From: a bacterium
GTDB lineage: Bacteria; Zixibacteria; MSB-5A5; WJJR01
Length of the DNA: 41,202 nucleotides
Direction of reading: 5' to 3'
NCBI GenBank assembly: GCA_021813505.1
Contig: JAKAKI010000082.1
Span: forward strand, 1-41,202
Below, piece by piece: positions 1-8,300 of this stretch (positions are counted from its first letter, which is position 1; each line of letters opens with the position of its first letter). The position numbers and the translations under genes were made by a program. Below the pieces are notes generated by a model. The model saw only the letters and a list, made by a program, of their open reading frames with translations. It was not told where the DNA came from and searched no databases.

Positions 1-127
1 AGCTTGGAAATGACACGGTCGGCAGGTTACATTTCGTCACGGCGAAGCCTCCTCTCTTCTTGGTTCCAACAAACTCAATATCAGAGGATTAAAAGGCTTC
101 GCCAGCCTTTTTGGTGAAATATCCGGG
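1..127. other. Window edge downstream of the RND gene
   Basis: No gene is visible here. The last part (about 88-131) is one copy of a palindromic repeat that recurs at 5182-5243. The stretch 1-87 shows nothing I can name. An outer-membrane channel partner for the efflux pump could lie beyond the window edge, but nothing here shows it. Confidence 0.5.
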
Positions 128-131
128 TTAG
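88..131. repeat. Palindromic repeat family A, copy 1 (partial)
   Basis: The core AAAAGGCTTCGCCAGCCTTT forms a stem-loop and is followed by TTGGTGAAATATCCGGGTTAG. The same core and right arm occur at 5182-5243, where both arms are complete. In this copy the left arm stops after TTAAAAGGCT. The TAA stop codon of the RND gene (read on the minus strand at 128-130) lies inside the right arm, so the repeat sits directly on the gene's 3' end. It resembles REP/BIME-type intergenic palindromes, but no named family is claimed. Confidence 0.75.
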
Positions 132-3100
132 CAGCCATGTCCACTGGGTTGGCGTTCCTTCGACACCGAGAACCTGCCAAAGCGCAACGCCAGAGTCGGC
201 AGGACCAGAAGATTCAGGAGCGTTGATGTCGCCAGTCCGCCGAGGATGACGATCGCGAGCGGTCCTTCGATTTCACGACCGGGGGCCCGGCTCCCAATCG
301 CGAGTGGCAGCAACCCCAAAGCAGTAACCAGGGCGGTCATCATGATCGGTGTCAATCGTTCGGCGGCGCCGCGGATCGCCGTCTCCGCGCCCCATGACAT
401 GCCCTCAATACTCACCAAGTGGTCGTAGTGCGAAATCATCATGATCGAATTCCTGAGAGTGATACCGAAGAGCGTCACGAATCCGACCATCGATCCGAGA
501 GTCAGCCAGCCACCGGATACGAACACGGCCAATATTCCGCCCACCAGTGCGAAGGGCAAATTTGCCAGCACCAGCAGGAGATTGCGGGCGTGACCGAAGA
601 CGATGGACAAGAGGAGGACGACTCCGGCGCCGGCCAGCAGAGAATGAATGATCAGTTCCCTCCCTGAGCGGGTCTGGGCTTCGGCCGCGCCGCTAAACTC
701 GATGTATGTGCCCGATGGCAAGCGGTTTTCGCTCCTGATTCTTCGCTGCGCTTCGGCCACGAAGGAACTGACATCGCGACCGGAGACGTTGCAGGTCACG
801 GTCTGCACGCGTCGGGCACCCTGGTGCAAGACGACATAGCGACCCGAAGTCTCATACACATCGGCAACCTGCCGCAAAGCGACATAGGTCCCGTCGGCGT
901 TCCGCAGTGGTAACGTCCCGACCTGTTCGACGGTCCGCCGCTCCGCCGGATCGAGAATGACCGATACATCAACCACGCGGTTTCCCTCAAACACCTGGCT
1001 GACGGTTTCACCCTGAAAGGCCAAACGGATCGTCTCGAGCACATCGACCGGGCTCAATCCCCAGCGCGCGAGGTCTTCGGAACGAAGCCGAACAGCCAGT
1101 TGCGGCGTGCCGGGAGGTGACTGGACCTGAATTTCCGTTGCCCCTGGGATGTCGGCAAGTGTCCGGGCGATTTCAGGGGCATCGCGGTCGAGGGAGTCCA
1201 AATCGTTGCCCACGATGTTCACGACGACCGCCGCCGTGTAGCCAGTAAGAGTTTCCTCGACTCGCTCGGTGAGGAAGGTCTTGACCGCGGCGTTTACTCC
1301 CGGAAATCCCGCCAGCACTTTGCGGATCTCGCCCATGGCGAATTCACCCTCCTCACCCTCCAGCGGCCGGAGATCCACGTTGAACTCGCTGTAATGTGTG
1401 CCGAAGACGTCGTCCGCCTGCTCGGCCCGTCCGGCACGCTGCGCCACGGCACCCACATAAGGCAACTTCAGCAAAGCCTCGGAGACTCGTCTGCCGAGCC
1501 GGAGCGACTCTGCCAGTGAGGTACCCGGCACAGCCGAGACGTGAACGATGAAGTGCCCCTCCCGCAACTCCGGAAGGAAGGCACCTCCCAGAAGTGAGGC
1601 GAGAAACAGCCCGATCACCGTGAGGACGGCCACGCCGCCAATGACGAGCCCCGAGCGGCGTTCAATTCCGCGCAGCAGGTCCGTATAGCGTTTTTTGACG
1701 CTACGCATCAAAGGCGGTTCGGTCGAGGACACGCTGCTCGCTCTCAAGAACATCAAACACAGAGCGGGCGTGACCGTCAACGCCACCAGCAGCGAAACCG
1801 AGACGGCGGCAATGTAGGCCACCCCGAGTGGGGCAAAAAGCCGTCCCGCGATGCCGGAGAGAGTCAGAAGGGGGATGAATACAAGGACGACCGCGAAGGT
1901 GGCGTACACGACAGCGCTGCGCACTTCCAGAGACGCATCAAGGATGACGCGCAGCGGCGCCAAAGGCGCAGGCCGGGTTTGGTTCTCACGCAGACGGCGC
2001 AAGATGTTCTCAACGTCAATGATCGCGTCATCGACGACTTCGCCGATGGCGATGGCCAGGCCGCCCAGAGTCATGGTGTTCAGACTGAGACCGAAACCCT
2101 CGAGTACCGTAGCGGCGCCGAGCAGCGAGAGCGGTATTGCCACGCACGAAATCGCGGCGGTGCGCAGATTCATCAAGAACAAGAAGAGCACCAGGACGAC
2201 CAAGACGCCGCCGAGCAAGAGCGATGTCCGGACGTTGTTCACGGCTGTCTGAATGAAGTTCGCCGGGCGGAAGATATCAGTGTGGAGCTTGATCCCTTCG
2301 GCTTCCAGTGAAGGCCGAAGATCTGTCAACGCCTGCTCCACATTCTCGGTCACCGTCAGAGTGTTCGCGGCGAACTGGGCAGCGACCATTAGGATCACAG
2401 CCGGTTGGCCTCCCACGGCGGCCGCGCCGATCGGCGGCTCCGGAGCCACCGTGACGTTCGCCACCTGATCGAGGGTGACACTCACATTGCCTTGGTGGGT
2501 GAGGACAGTGGCGCCTATCTCTTCGGGCGAAACCGCCTGGCCCGACGTCTGAATCGCAATACGCTGATTCTCGTTGTCGATCACCCCGGCGCCCCGGACG
2601 CCGGTGCTGCGACGCGCCGCCGCCAGGATGTCATCGAAACCAAGGTTGAATTTCACCAGCATCTCTGGCCGAACCTGGATTTGCAACTGCCTGACCTCGC
2701 CTCCGAAGACAGAGACTTTCGACACCCCGGGGACTGCCAGCAGACGCGGCCGTAACGTCCAGTCGGCGACAGTCCGCAGGTCCATCAGTGAGCGCGACTC
2801 CGAAGTCAGCCCGATCCCCTGCACGACGCTCGTCGACGATGTCATCGGCGTCATCGCCGGCGGATGAATTCCCTGCGGGAGCTGGCCCGTGAGGGTCGCG
2901 AGGCGTTCTGTGACGGACTGCCGCCCCACGTGGATGTCGCTCCCGGGGACGAACGTCAAGGTGACGATGGACAGCCCCTGGATCGAGTTGGAGCGAAGCG
3001 ACTCAATCCCCTCCACCCCGTTGAGGGCGTTTTCAATTGGTTGGGTGACGAGCAGTTCGACTTGCTCAGGCGAGAGCCCTGGAGCTTCGGTCTGTACGGC

Positions 3101-3241
3101 CACTTGGGGAGGAGCGAACTCGGGGAAGACATCATACTTCGCTCGCGCCACGGTCAGGACGCCGTATGCGGCTGCCAGCAGAGCGAGCGTAACGACGATA
3201 CCGCGATAACGGAGCGAAAAACTGACAATCGCATTCAACAT
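128..3241 (-). CDS. RND efflux permease, CusA/CzcA-like (heavy-metal efflux type)
   Basis: This is a 1037-aa inner-membrane, proton-driven pump subunit that exports substrate from the periplasm or cytoplasm with an adaptor and an outer-membrane channel. The length is normal for the family. The N-terminus has the first transmembrane helix (about residues 10-32), followed by the porter-domain signature PPQVAVQTEAPGLSPEQVE. The proton-relay helix is present as AIAIGEVVDDAIIDVEN, with E401, D404, D405, D409 and E411. A second membrane block lies near residues 875-1025. The methionine triad used by CusA for copper is not evident: the segment after TERVEETLTGY reads AAVVV, so the metal, or even metal specificity, is uncertain. 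The adaptor gene is 27 bp upstream in the same operon. No outer-membrane factor gene is in the window. Confidence 0.9.
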   Translation of the reverse strand: MLNAIVSFSLRYRGIVVTLALLAAAYGVLTVARAKYDVFPEFAPPQVAVQTEAPGLSPEQVELLVTQPIENALNGVEGIESLRSNSIQGLSIVTLTFVPGSDIHVGRQSVTERLATLTGQLPQGIHPPAMTPMTSSTSVVQGIGLTSESRSLMDLRTVADWTLRPRLLAVPGVSKVSVFGGEVRQLQIQVRPEMLVKFNLGFDDILAAARRSTGVRGAGVIDNENQRIAIQTSGQAVSPEEIGATVLTHQGNVSVTLDQVANVTVAPEPPIGAAAVGGQPAVILMVAAQFAANTLTVTENVEQALTDLRPSLEAEGIKLHTDIFRPANFIQTAVNNVRTSLLLGGVLVVLVLFLFLMNLRTAAISCVAIPLSLLGAATVLEGFGLSLNTMTLGGLAIAIGEVVDDAIIDVENILRRLRENQTRPAPLAPLRVILDASLEVRSAVVYATFAVVLVFIPLLTLSGIAGRLFAPLGVAYIAAVSVSLLVALTVTPALCLMFLRASSVSSTEPPLMRSVKKRYTDLLRGIERRSGLVIGGVAVLTVIGLFLASLLGGAFLPELREGHFIVHVSAVPGTSLAESLRLGRRVSEALLKLPYVGAVAQRAGRAEQADDVFGTHYSEFNVDLRPLEGEEGEFAMGEIRKVLAGFPGVNAAVKTFLTERVEETLTGYTAAVVVNIVGNDLDSLDRDAPEIARTLADIPGATEIQVQSPPGTPQLAVRLRSEDLARWGLSPVDVLETIRLAFQGETVSQVFEGNRVVDVSVILDPAERRTVEQVGTLPLRNADGTYVALRQVADVYETSGRYVVLHQGARRVQTVTCNVSGRDVSSFVAEAQRRIRSENRLPSGTYIEFSGAAEAQTRSGRELIIHSLLAGAGVVLLLSIVFGHARNLLLVLANLPFALVGGILAVFVSGGWLTLGSMVGFVTLFGITLRNSIMMISHYDHLVSIEGMSWGAETAIRGAAERLTPIMMTALVTALGLLPLAIGSRAPGREIEGPLAIVILGGLATSTLLNLLVLPTLALRFGRFSVSKERQPSGHGC

Positions 3242-3268
3242 GCTGGGTGATCCGCTCGGGGGCCGTTC

Positions 3269-4291
3269 CTACTGCTTGCCCTCGCCCACCTGAATCTGGG
3301 AACGCGATTCCTCCGAAAGCAGAAGCTGAGCTCCGCGCACCACGACGGTATCCGCCGGGCCGAATGTGCCCGCCACAAACCAACCGCCGTCAGCGGCCTG
3401 GTCAGTCGGTATCTGACGACGCGCGAACTGTCCCGGAGCCTGCTGGACGTACACCCAGGCGAAGCCACCCGTGAGCACGACAGCGGAATACGGCAGAATC
3501 ACGCCGTCTCGCCTGACGGTGGATGGGAGCAAGGCGGTAATGTTCATCCCAGGACGCAAGACAGCGGCGGGATCCTGCGCGAGGTACAGCAAATCGGTGC
3601 TTTGGAGTCGGGGATCGCTTTTTCGCGCGACCGAGAGGAATCGTGCCGGGACAGTCGCCGAATCGCTGACCTGCACGTACGCGGTATCCGGCGATGCCGG
3701 GAGCGCCATTCCTGCCGGGAGGCTGACGCGAACCAGAGACTCCCTTCCGGCAAACAAATCTTCGAGCGTGCTCGCACCGCCCATTAGCCACGCCGCGATT
3801 GTGTCGCCCCACCCCTGTTGCGCTTCAATCTCCAGGGCACGCAGATCAGCCTCATCTTTACGCCAGGCGACTTCTGCGGAGTTCAGGTCCTTGTCGGAAA
3901 CCATCCGATTTGCGTCATGCAGCACGCGCAGACGGTCAAATTCCGGCTTCGATGTTGAGAGATTGGCTTGCCCTTTTCGGATGTTCGCCTGCAGTTGCGC
4001 CAGTGCGTCCAGATTGACAACTGCCGCATAGGCCCGTGTTCGGGGGTGGAACTTGGCCACCGTCGGGGTAGCCAACTCCAGGCCTCCGCGATCACGCGTC
4101 TCCTTGTCAAGGGTCACAACCACTTGACCGTTCGTTAGAGAAACGCGCAGCGGCGGGGCGACTGGCTGTTCCCGCTCGCGTTCGACGGCAGCCTCCTTGC
4201 GCCCTTCAAGGTATCCCCAGGTTAGGAGTGCAATCACACCGGCGATTGCGACGGTGGCGATAATCGCCTTACGGAGAGACAATCGGCTCAT
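3269..4291 (-). CDS. RND efflux periplasmic adaptor (membrane fusion protein)
   Basis: The product is 340 aa with an N-terminal signal/anchor helix (about residues 9-27). It links the RND pump to an outer-membrane channel. A short coiled hairpin (about residues 95-160, rich in Q, A, E and K) is followed by beta-barrel segments, including a proline-glycine turn LRPGMNITALLP and a membrane-proximal region ending QLLLSEESRSQIQVGEGKQ. It is shorter than typical CusB/CzcB adaptors (about 380-420 aa), and the lipoyl half-domains and hairpin look reduced. It starts 12 bp downstream of the broken PadR gene and ends 27 bp before the pump, so the three form one transcription unit. Pump partnership is inferred from adjacency. 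Confidence 0.85.
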   Translation of the reverse strand: MSRLSLRKAIIATVAIAGVIALLTWGYLEGRKEAAVEREREQPVAPPLRVSLTNGQVVVTLDKETRDRGGLELATPTVAKFHPRTRAYAAVVNLDALAQLQANIRKGQANLSTSKPEFDRLRVLHDANRMVSDKDLNSAEVAWRKDEADLRALEIEAQQGWGDTIAAWLMGGASTLEDLFAGRESLVRVSLPAGMALPASPDTAYVQVSDSATVPARFLSVARKSDPRLQSTDLLYLAQDPAAVLRPGMNITALLPSTVRRDGVILPYSAVVLTGGFAWVYVQQAPGQFARRQIPTDQAADGGWFVAGTFGPADTVVVRGAQLLLSEESRSQIQVGEGKQ

Positions 4292-4303
4292 GGTATTCCG
4301 ATT

Positions 4304-4606
4304 TTACGTCCGCAGAATCACGTCACTCAGAGCGCGGAGACGCCGCCGCAGTTCCCCGAGCTCCTGCCGCCCTTTCGCGGTCAGCCGATAGCACTTCCGA
4401 ACCTTGCCATTCACAGCCCGCTTCCGGATCAAGACGTCGCGCTACTGGTGGAGTCAGTGAAGCACAGGGTACAATGTCCCCGGACTCAGAGGTGTTCCCC
4501 TCTGCCCCAACTCCTGGATGATCTCCAAGCCATAGGTTTCCGACCGCGAGATACGCCAGAGGACATAAAGTTTGAGAAAGCAGCGGGTGAATTCACGATC
4601 GATCAT
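4304..4606 (-). pseudogene. PadR-family transcriptional regulator with two in-frame stops
   Basis: Reading the minus strand from ATG at 4606 gives MIDREFTRCFLKLYVLWRIS, then YGLEIIQELGQRGTPLSPGT and LYPVLH. This is the winged-helix N-terminus of PadR repressors. Codon 51 (plus 4454-4456) is TGA and codon 55 (plus 4442-4444) is TAG. The frame then continues without a shift through KRAVNGKVRKCYRLTAKGRQ to TAA at 4304-4306. The continuation matches the usual wing (VNGRxRKYYRLTxKG). Both stops replace positions where PadR proteins usually carry Arg or Glu, consistent with simple nonsense changes. PadR proteins normally repress a neighbouring efflux operon and are relieved by ligand. The gene lies 12 bp upstream of the adaptor, so its loss could leave the pump unregulated. 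A sequencing error cannot be excluded. Confidence 0.8.
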
Positions 4607-4760
4607 GTCGGTGCTCGTTATCGAAATCCGATAATGTCATTCCCAGCCCAAGATCACCTGCATGAGAGAGCAAGGCAAGGAGGATTTTCACGCTTTCTTC
4701 GGGTTTAATGCGAACACAACTCGAATTCAGACAATAGCCAGAGTCCGAAGGCGACTTGCA

Positions 4761-5228
4761 ATGAAGCGGAAAGCAGAGCGTGAGTTCTTCTCAGAAAACC
4801 CACGCCGAGGAAGTGAAGTGATCATTCACGATGTGCACAGAGACAATTACCCTGACCCGGATCCCAACCGCACAGGTATTTCGCCCTGGTTTAAACTCGA
4901 GTATTTCCAAAGCTATCATCGAGGACTCTCGTTTTGCTTGAAAGTGGTTCGCGTAAGGGTTGAACCAGGAGGATCGTGGCAGATCATGGCCGAACAGACT
5001 CCAGCTTCGTCATCTTCGTCGACTGAAATTGATGCTTACGTAGTTGGAGACATCCCTTACGACAACATCGTTGAAATCGACCCCAATTCAGACGAATTCA
5101 CAAATGGACCCCATTTCTACTGCGAGTTTGCGAACGGTGGCAGTCCATTTGAGAGATTCTGGCACGACCCTGTTGAGCGCGCTAGCCCGGATATTTCACC
5201 AAAAAGGCTTCGCCAGCCTTTTGGGTGA
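4761..5228 (+). CDS. Hypothetical protein; C-terminus encoded by a repeat
   Basis: I do not recognise this 155-aa protein. It has no signal peptide or membrane segment. Recognisable stretches include FFSENPRRGSEVIIHDVHRD, GISPWFKLEYFQSYHRGLSF and GPHFYCEFANGGSPFERFWH. The aromatic and charged residue pattern looks like a genuine soluble protein. I chose ATG 4761 (MKRKAEREFF) because the family-like sequence begins there. An in-frame ATG at 4662 would add 33 residues of less convincing sequence. The DNA is richer in A+T than its neighbours. The last residues, SPKRLRQPFG, and the TGA stop come from palindromic repeat A, so the original end may have been replaced. It faces away from the efflux operon. 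Confidence 0.5.
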   Translation: MKRKAEREFFSENPRRGSEVIIHDVHRDNYPDPDPNRTGISPWFKLEYFQSYHRGLSFCLKVVRVRVEPGGSWQIMAEQTPASSSSSTEIDAYVVGDIPYDNIVEIDPNSDEFTNGPHFYCEFANGGSPFERFWHDPVERASPDISPKRLRQPFG

Positions 5229-5243
5229 AACATCCGCGTTAGG
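5182..5243. repeat. Palindromic repeat family A, copy 2 (complete)
   Basis: This is a long imperfect palindrome. The left arm begins CTAGCCCGGATATTTCACC, the central stem-loop is AAAAAGGCTTCGCCAGCCTT, and the right arm is GGGTGAAACATCCGCGTTAG. The arms are near-perfect reverse complements. Copy 1, at the start of the window, has the same orientation of core plus right arm. It overlaps the 3' end of the 4761-5228 gene. Confidence 0.8.
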
Positions 5244-5244
5244 G

Positions 5245-5303
5245 CCATGGGCAGGATGCCCATGGTACCAATGATTCCGGGGTGGGTGCTTGGCACCCAC
5301 CCC
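5245..5303. repeat. Two adjacent hairpins (family E copy plus GC-rich stem)
   Basis: The first hairpin (5245-5265) is CCATGGGCA, a 3-base loop, then TGCCCATGG, followed by TACCAATGA. The same layout recurs at 28031-28051 with compensating base changes (CCACGGGC/GCCCGTGG), followed by TACCAACGA. The second (5279-5303) is an 11-bp stem, GGGGTGGGTGC/GCACCCACCCC, with a 3-base loop. The second hairpin lies 11 bp beyond the stop of the large minus-strand lipoprotein gene but has no T-run, so I call it a repeat and not a terminator. Confidence 0.65.
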
Positions 5304-5313
5304 GTCGGGTCCG

Positions 5314-8300
5314 CTATGGGCCCGTCGTGAAATTCCAGATAGGTCCCTCCAGATTGCCGCCACACGGTCGTTTAACAACGACTCGCCAATAGATCACGGT
5401 GCTGGCTGGCTGCTGCAGGAGAGTGCCGGTCGGCGCAGTGAGGTTCTCGAGTACCAGTCCTGTCGGTGGGCTTGCAACTCCGACATAGACGTCGTATTTC
5501 ACAGCCCCTCCGCACGGATCAGTCACCGCGTCCCAACTGAGCGTGGCGGTTCTGGACTGGCCGCTGGCTCCAATTGCCGGAACCGGATTGGCCGGGTTGG
5601 CCATCGACGTGGTGCAAAAAGTCGTGAAATTCCACTTCGGCGAATATGTCGTCCGCCCGCACGATGCTCGGGCGCGCACCTGCCAGTAATGAATCTGGTT
5701 AGGTTCCAGGTTGGAGAGTTGAGCAAAATTCGTATCCAGGTTGAACTGGTTGGCAACTACTGATTCGTCCGTGTCCCAGAGCAGGTCGTACAAGATAGGT
5801 CCACCGCATGTATCCACCACCGGAGTCCAGTTGAGATCAACGACGGCGAAGGGAACACACTTCTGTCCGCTATCCGGCTGGATCAGTGTCGGCGAGCCGA
5901 TCCCCTTGGTGCACAGAGTACTGAAGGTCCAGATTGCGCTGCTCGTCTGACAGCCTCCGGTGCTCTTAGCGACGACTTTCCAGTAGTACTTCGTGTTGTT
6001 GGACAATCCGGATTTCGTATACGACGTTGTGATTCGATTGGAGTCGACCTTGGGTGGCGGATTGGCCGTCCCGAAGTAGACATCGTAATGCACCGAATCG
6101 CCGCACGGATCGGTGACCGCACTCCATCTGAGTGTGTCGACCAGCAGATTGCATAACGAATCATTGGCCGGGATCGGACCAGCGGGAGCGGGGAGGGCGG
6201 TCGGACAACCGGTGTTGAAGCTCCATACCGCACTACAGGTTTTGCGGCCACCGGTCCCGTTCGCGCAAACTTTCCAGTAGTACTTCCGGTTCGCTTCGAG
6301 TGAATCGGAGGTGATCGTGTTAACGTTCAGGTTCGAGTCGATCTTCGCCACCGGTGGATTGAGCGTGTCGAGGTAGACCTCGTAGGTCACGGGGCTCAGG
6401 CAGGAATCGATTACCGCGCCCCAAGTGAACGTGGGCTTGCGTGACTGGCACAGTGCTCCATCCGCGGGATTCGGTGTTCCGGGCGCCGGCAGCGCGGCGC
6501 AGGCGGTATTGAAGACCCACACGTCGGAGCAACTCGTGCACGCCCCCGATCCTTTGGCGCACACTTTCCAGTAGTACTTCTTCGTCGTGGTCATTGACAC
6601 AGGACGGCTGTTGGCGGATTGATTCGCCGAGACGAGCACCGGCGGATCGGCGTCACCGAAATAGACATCGTACGTCACGGGTTTGCCGCATGAGTCAACA
6701 ACGGGATCCCAACGCAGAGTGTCGATTGTCGGCCGGTCATCCGCGCTGTCGGCGGGTGCCGGGTCACTGGGAACAGCGAGTGACTTGGGGCACTTTGTGG
6801 TGAACCTCCAGACATTGCTGCACGTCTGGCGGTTGCGCGATCCTTTGGCGCAGACTTTCCAGAAATAAACCGTCGTGTCGTTCAGTCCGGCCGGGTGGTA
6901 CTTGCTGACCGTCAGGCCGGAGTCGATTTTGGCCGGCGGGTTCGTCTTGCCAAGATAGACGTCATAGGTTACCGCGTCGCCACAGGGGTCAACAACGGCG
7001 TTCCAGCAAATCGTGTCCGGCTTGGCCTGGCAGCCGGCGCTGTCTGCCGGGATTGGAGTTGCCGGCGCGGGCAGCAGGTCAGGGCAAGTCGTCGTGAAAT
7101 CCCAGATCGGACTTGATGTCGTTCGCCCGTTGGTGCCGTGAGCGACCACTTTCCAGAAGTACACCTTGTTGGTGTGCAGCCCAATCACCGAGTAGAAGTT
7201 CGAAACCATACCCGCGGCGATCATTCCCGGAGAAGCGAGCGTGTCAAAGTACACGTCGTAAGTGATCTGGCCTCCGCACGAATCGTGCGAACTCACCCAT
7301 TGCAGATTCAAGTTCACCGGCTGGCTGGTTGCGCCATCGGCTGGATTCGGCGCGCTGGGCGCCGTCAGCGGCGGACAACCGGTTGTGAAGTTCCAAACCG
7401 ACGTGCCGCAGGTCTTGCAGCCGCCGGTACCTCGCGCGCAAATCTTCCAGTAGTACTTCTTGTAGGCGACAAGCCCGCTCAACGGGTACTTGGTTGAATT
7501 CCAGGTGGCTTCCACCAGTTTCGGCGAAGCGACCGTGTCGAAATAGATTTCATAGGTGACGGCATTGCCGCAGGAATCAGGAATGGCTGACCAACTCAGG
7601 GTATCGGTTGTGGGCCTGCCGGTGGCGTTGTTCAGCGGGGCAACAACTGTGGGTGCCGGTAATGGCCGCGGGCATCCGGAGGTCAGGCTCCAGACTGGGC
7701 CGCAGGTCTGGCGGTCATCGGTGCCGTTGACGCAGATCTTCCAATTGTACTTGGTGTTTGCGGACAGGTTGGAGGGAACGTATCGATTGACGGTCAGGCC
7801 TGTCGCTCTCAGGATCAGCGGATCGCCGAAGTAGACGTCATAAGTGACCGCTCCGCAGGGATCGGTGACCGCCGTCCATGTTAGCGTATCGACGAGCGCG
7901 TTGCAGGTGGCGCCATCGATCGGGCTTGGACCGGAGGGCGCAGCCAATTCAGGACATACGGTGGTGAAGTTCCACACCGGTCCGAACGTCTGGCGGCTCT
8001 TGGTGCCTTTCGCGACAACTTTCCAATAGTATTTCGAGCTGGCCGACAATCCCGATACGGAATACCAGTTGTTTCGCAGATTCGAGGTGACCAGCGGCGG
8101 ATTGGTGGGGAAGCCGAAATACACGTCGTACTTCACCGTGTCACCGCAGGGATCGACCACCGCTCCCCAGTGCAATGTCAGGCTCGACGGCTGGCCGGTC
8201 GCTCCACTCTCTGGATCCGGTCCGGCGGGAGTGGGCAGCGCACCCACACAGCCTACACGGAAACTCCACACCGGGCTTTCGGCATGGCGGTCACAGACGC

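Noticed and set aside
4442-4456. In-frame TGA and TAG read as sense codons (recoding) in the PadR gene
   Set aside because: TGA and TAG both terminate other clear genes in the window (for example pilX-like genes and the permease), and two different stop codons would have to be recoded at once.
5279-5303. Terminator of the giant lipoprotein gene
   Set aside because: The stem is strong, but no T-run follows on either strand. It is grouped with the interspersed hairpins.
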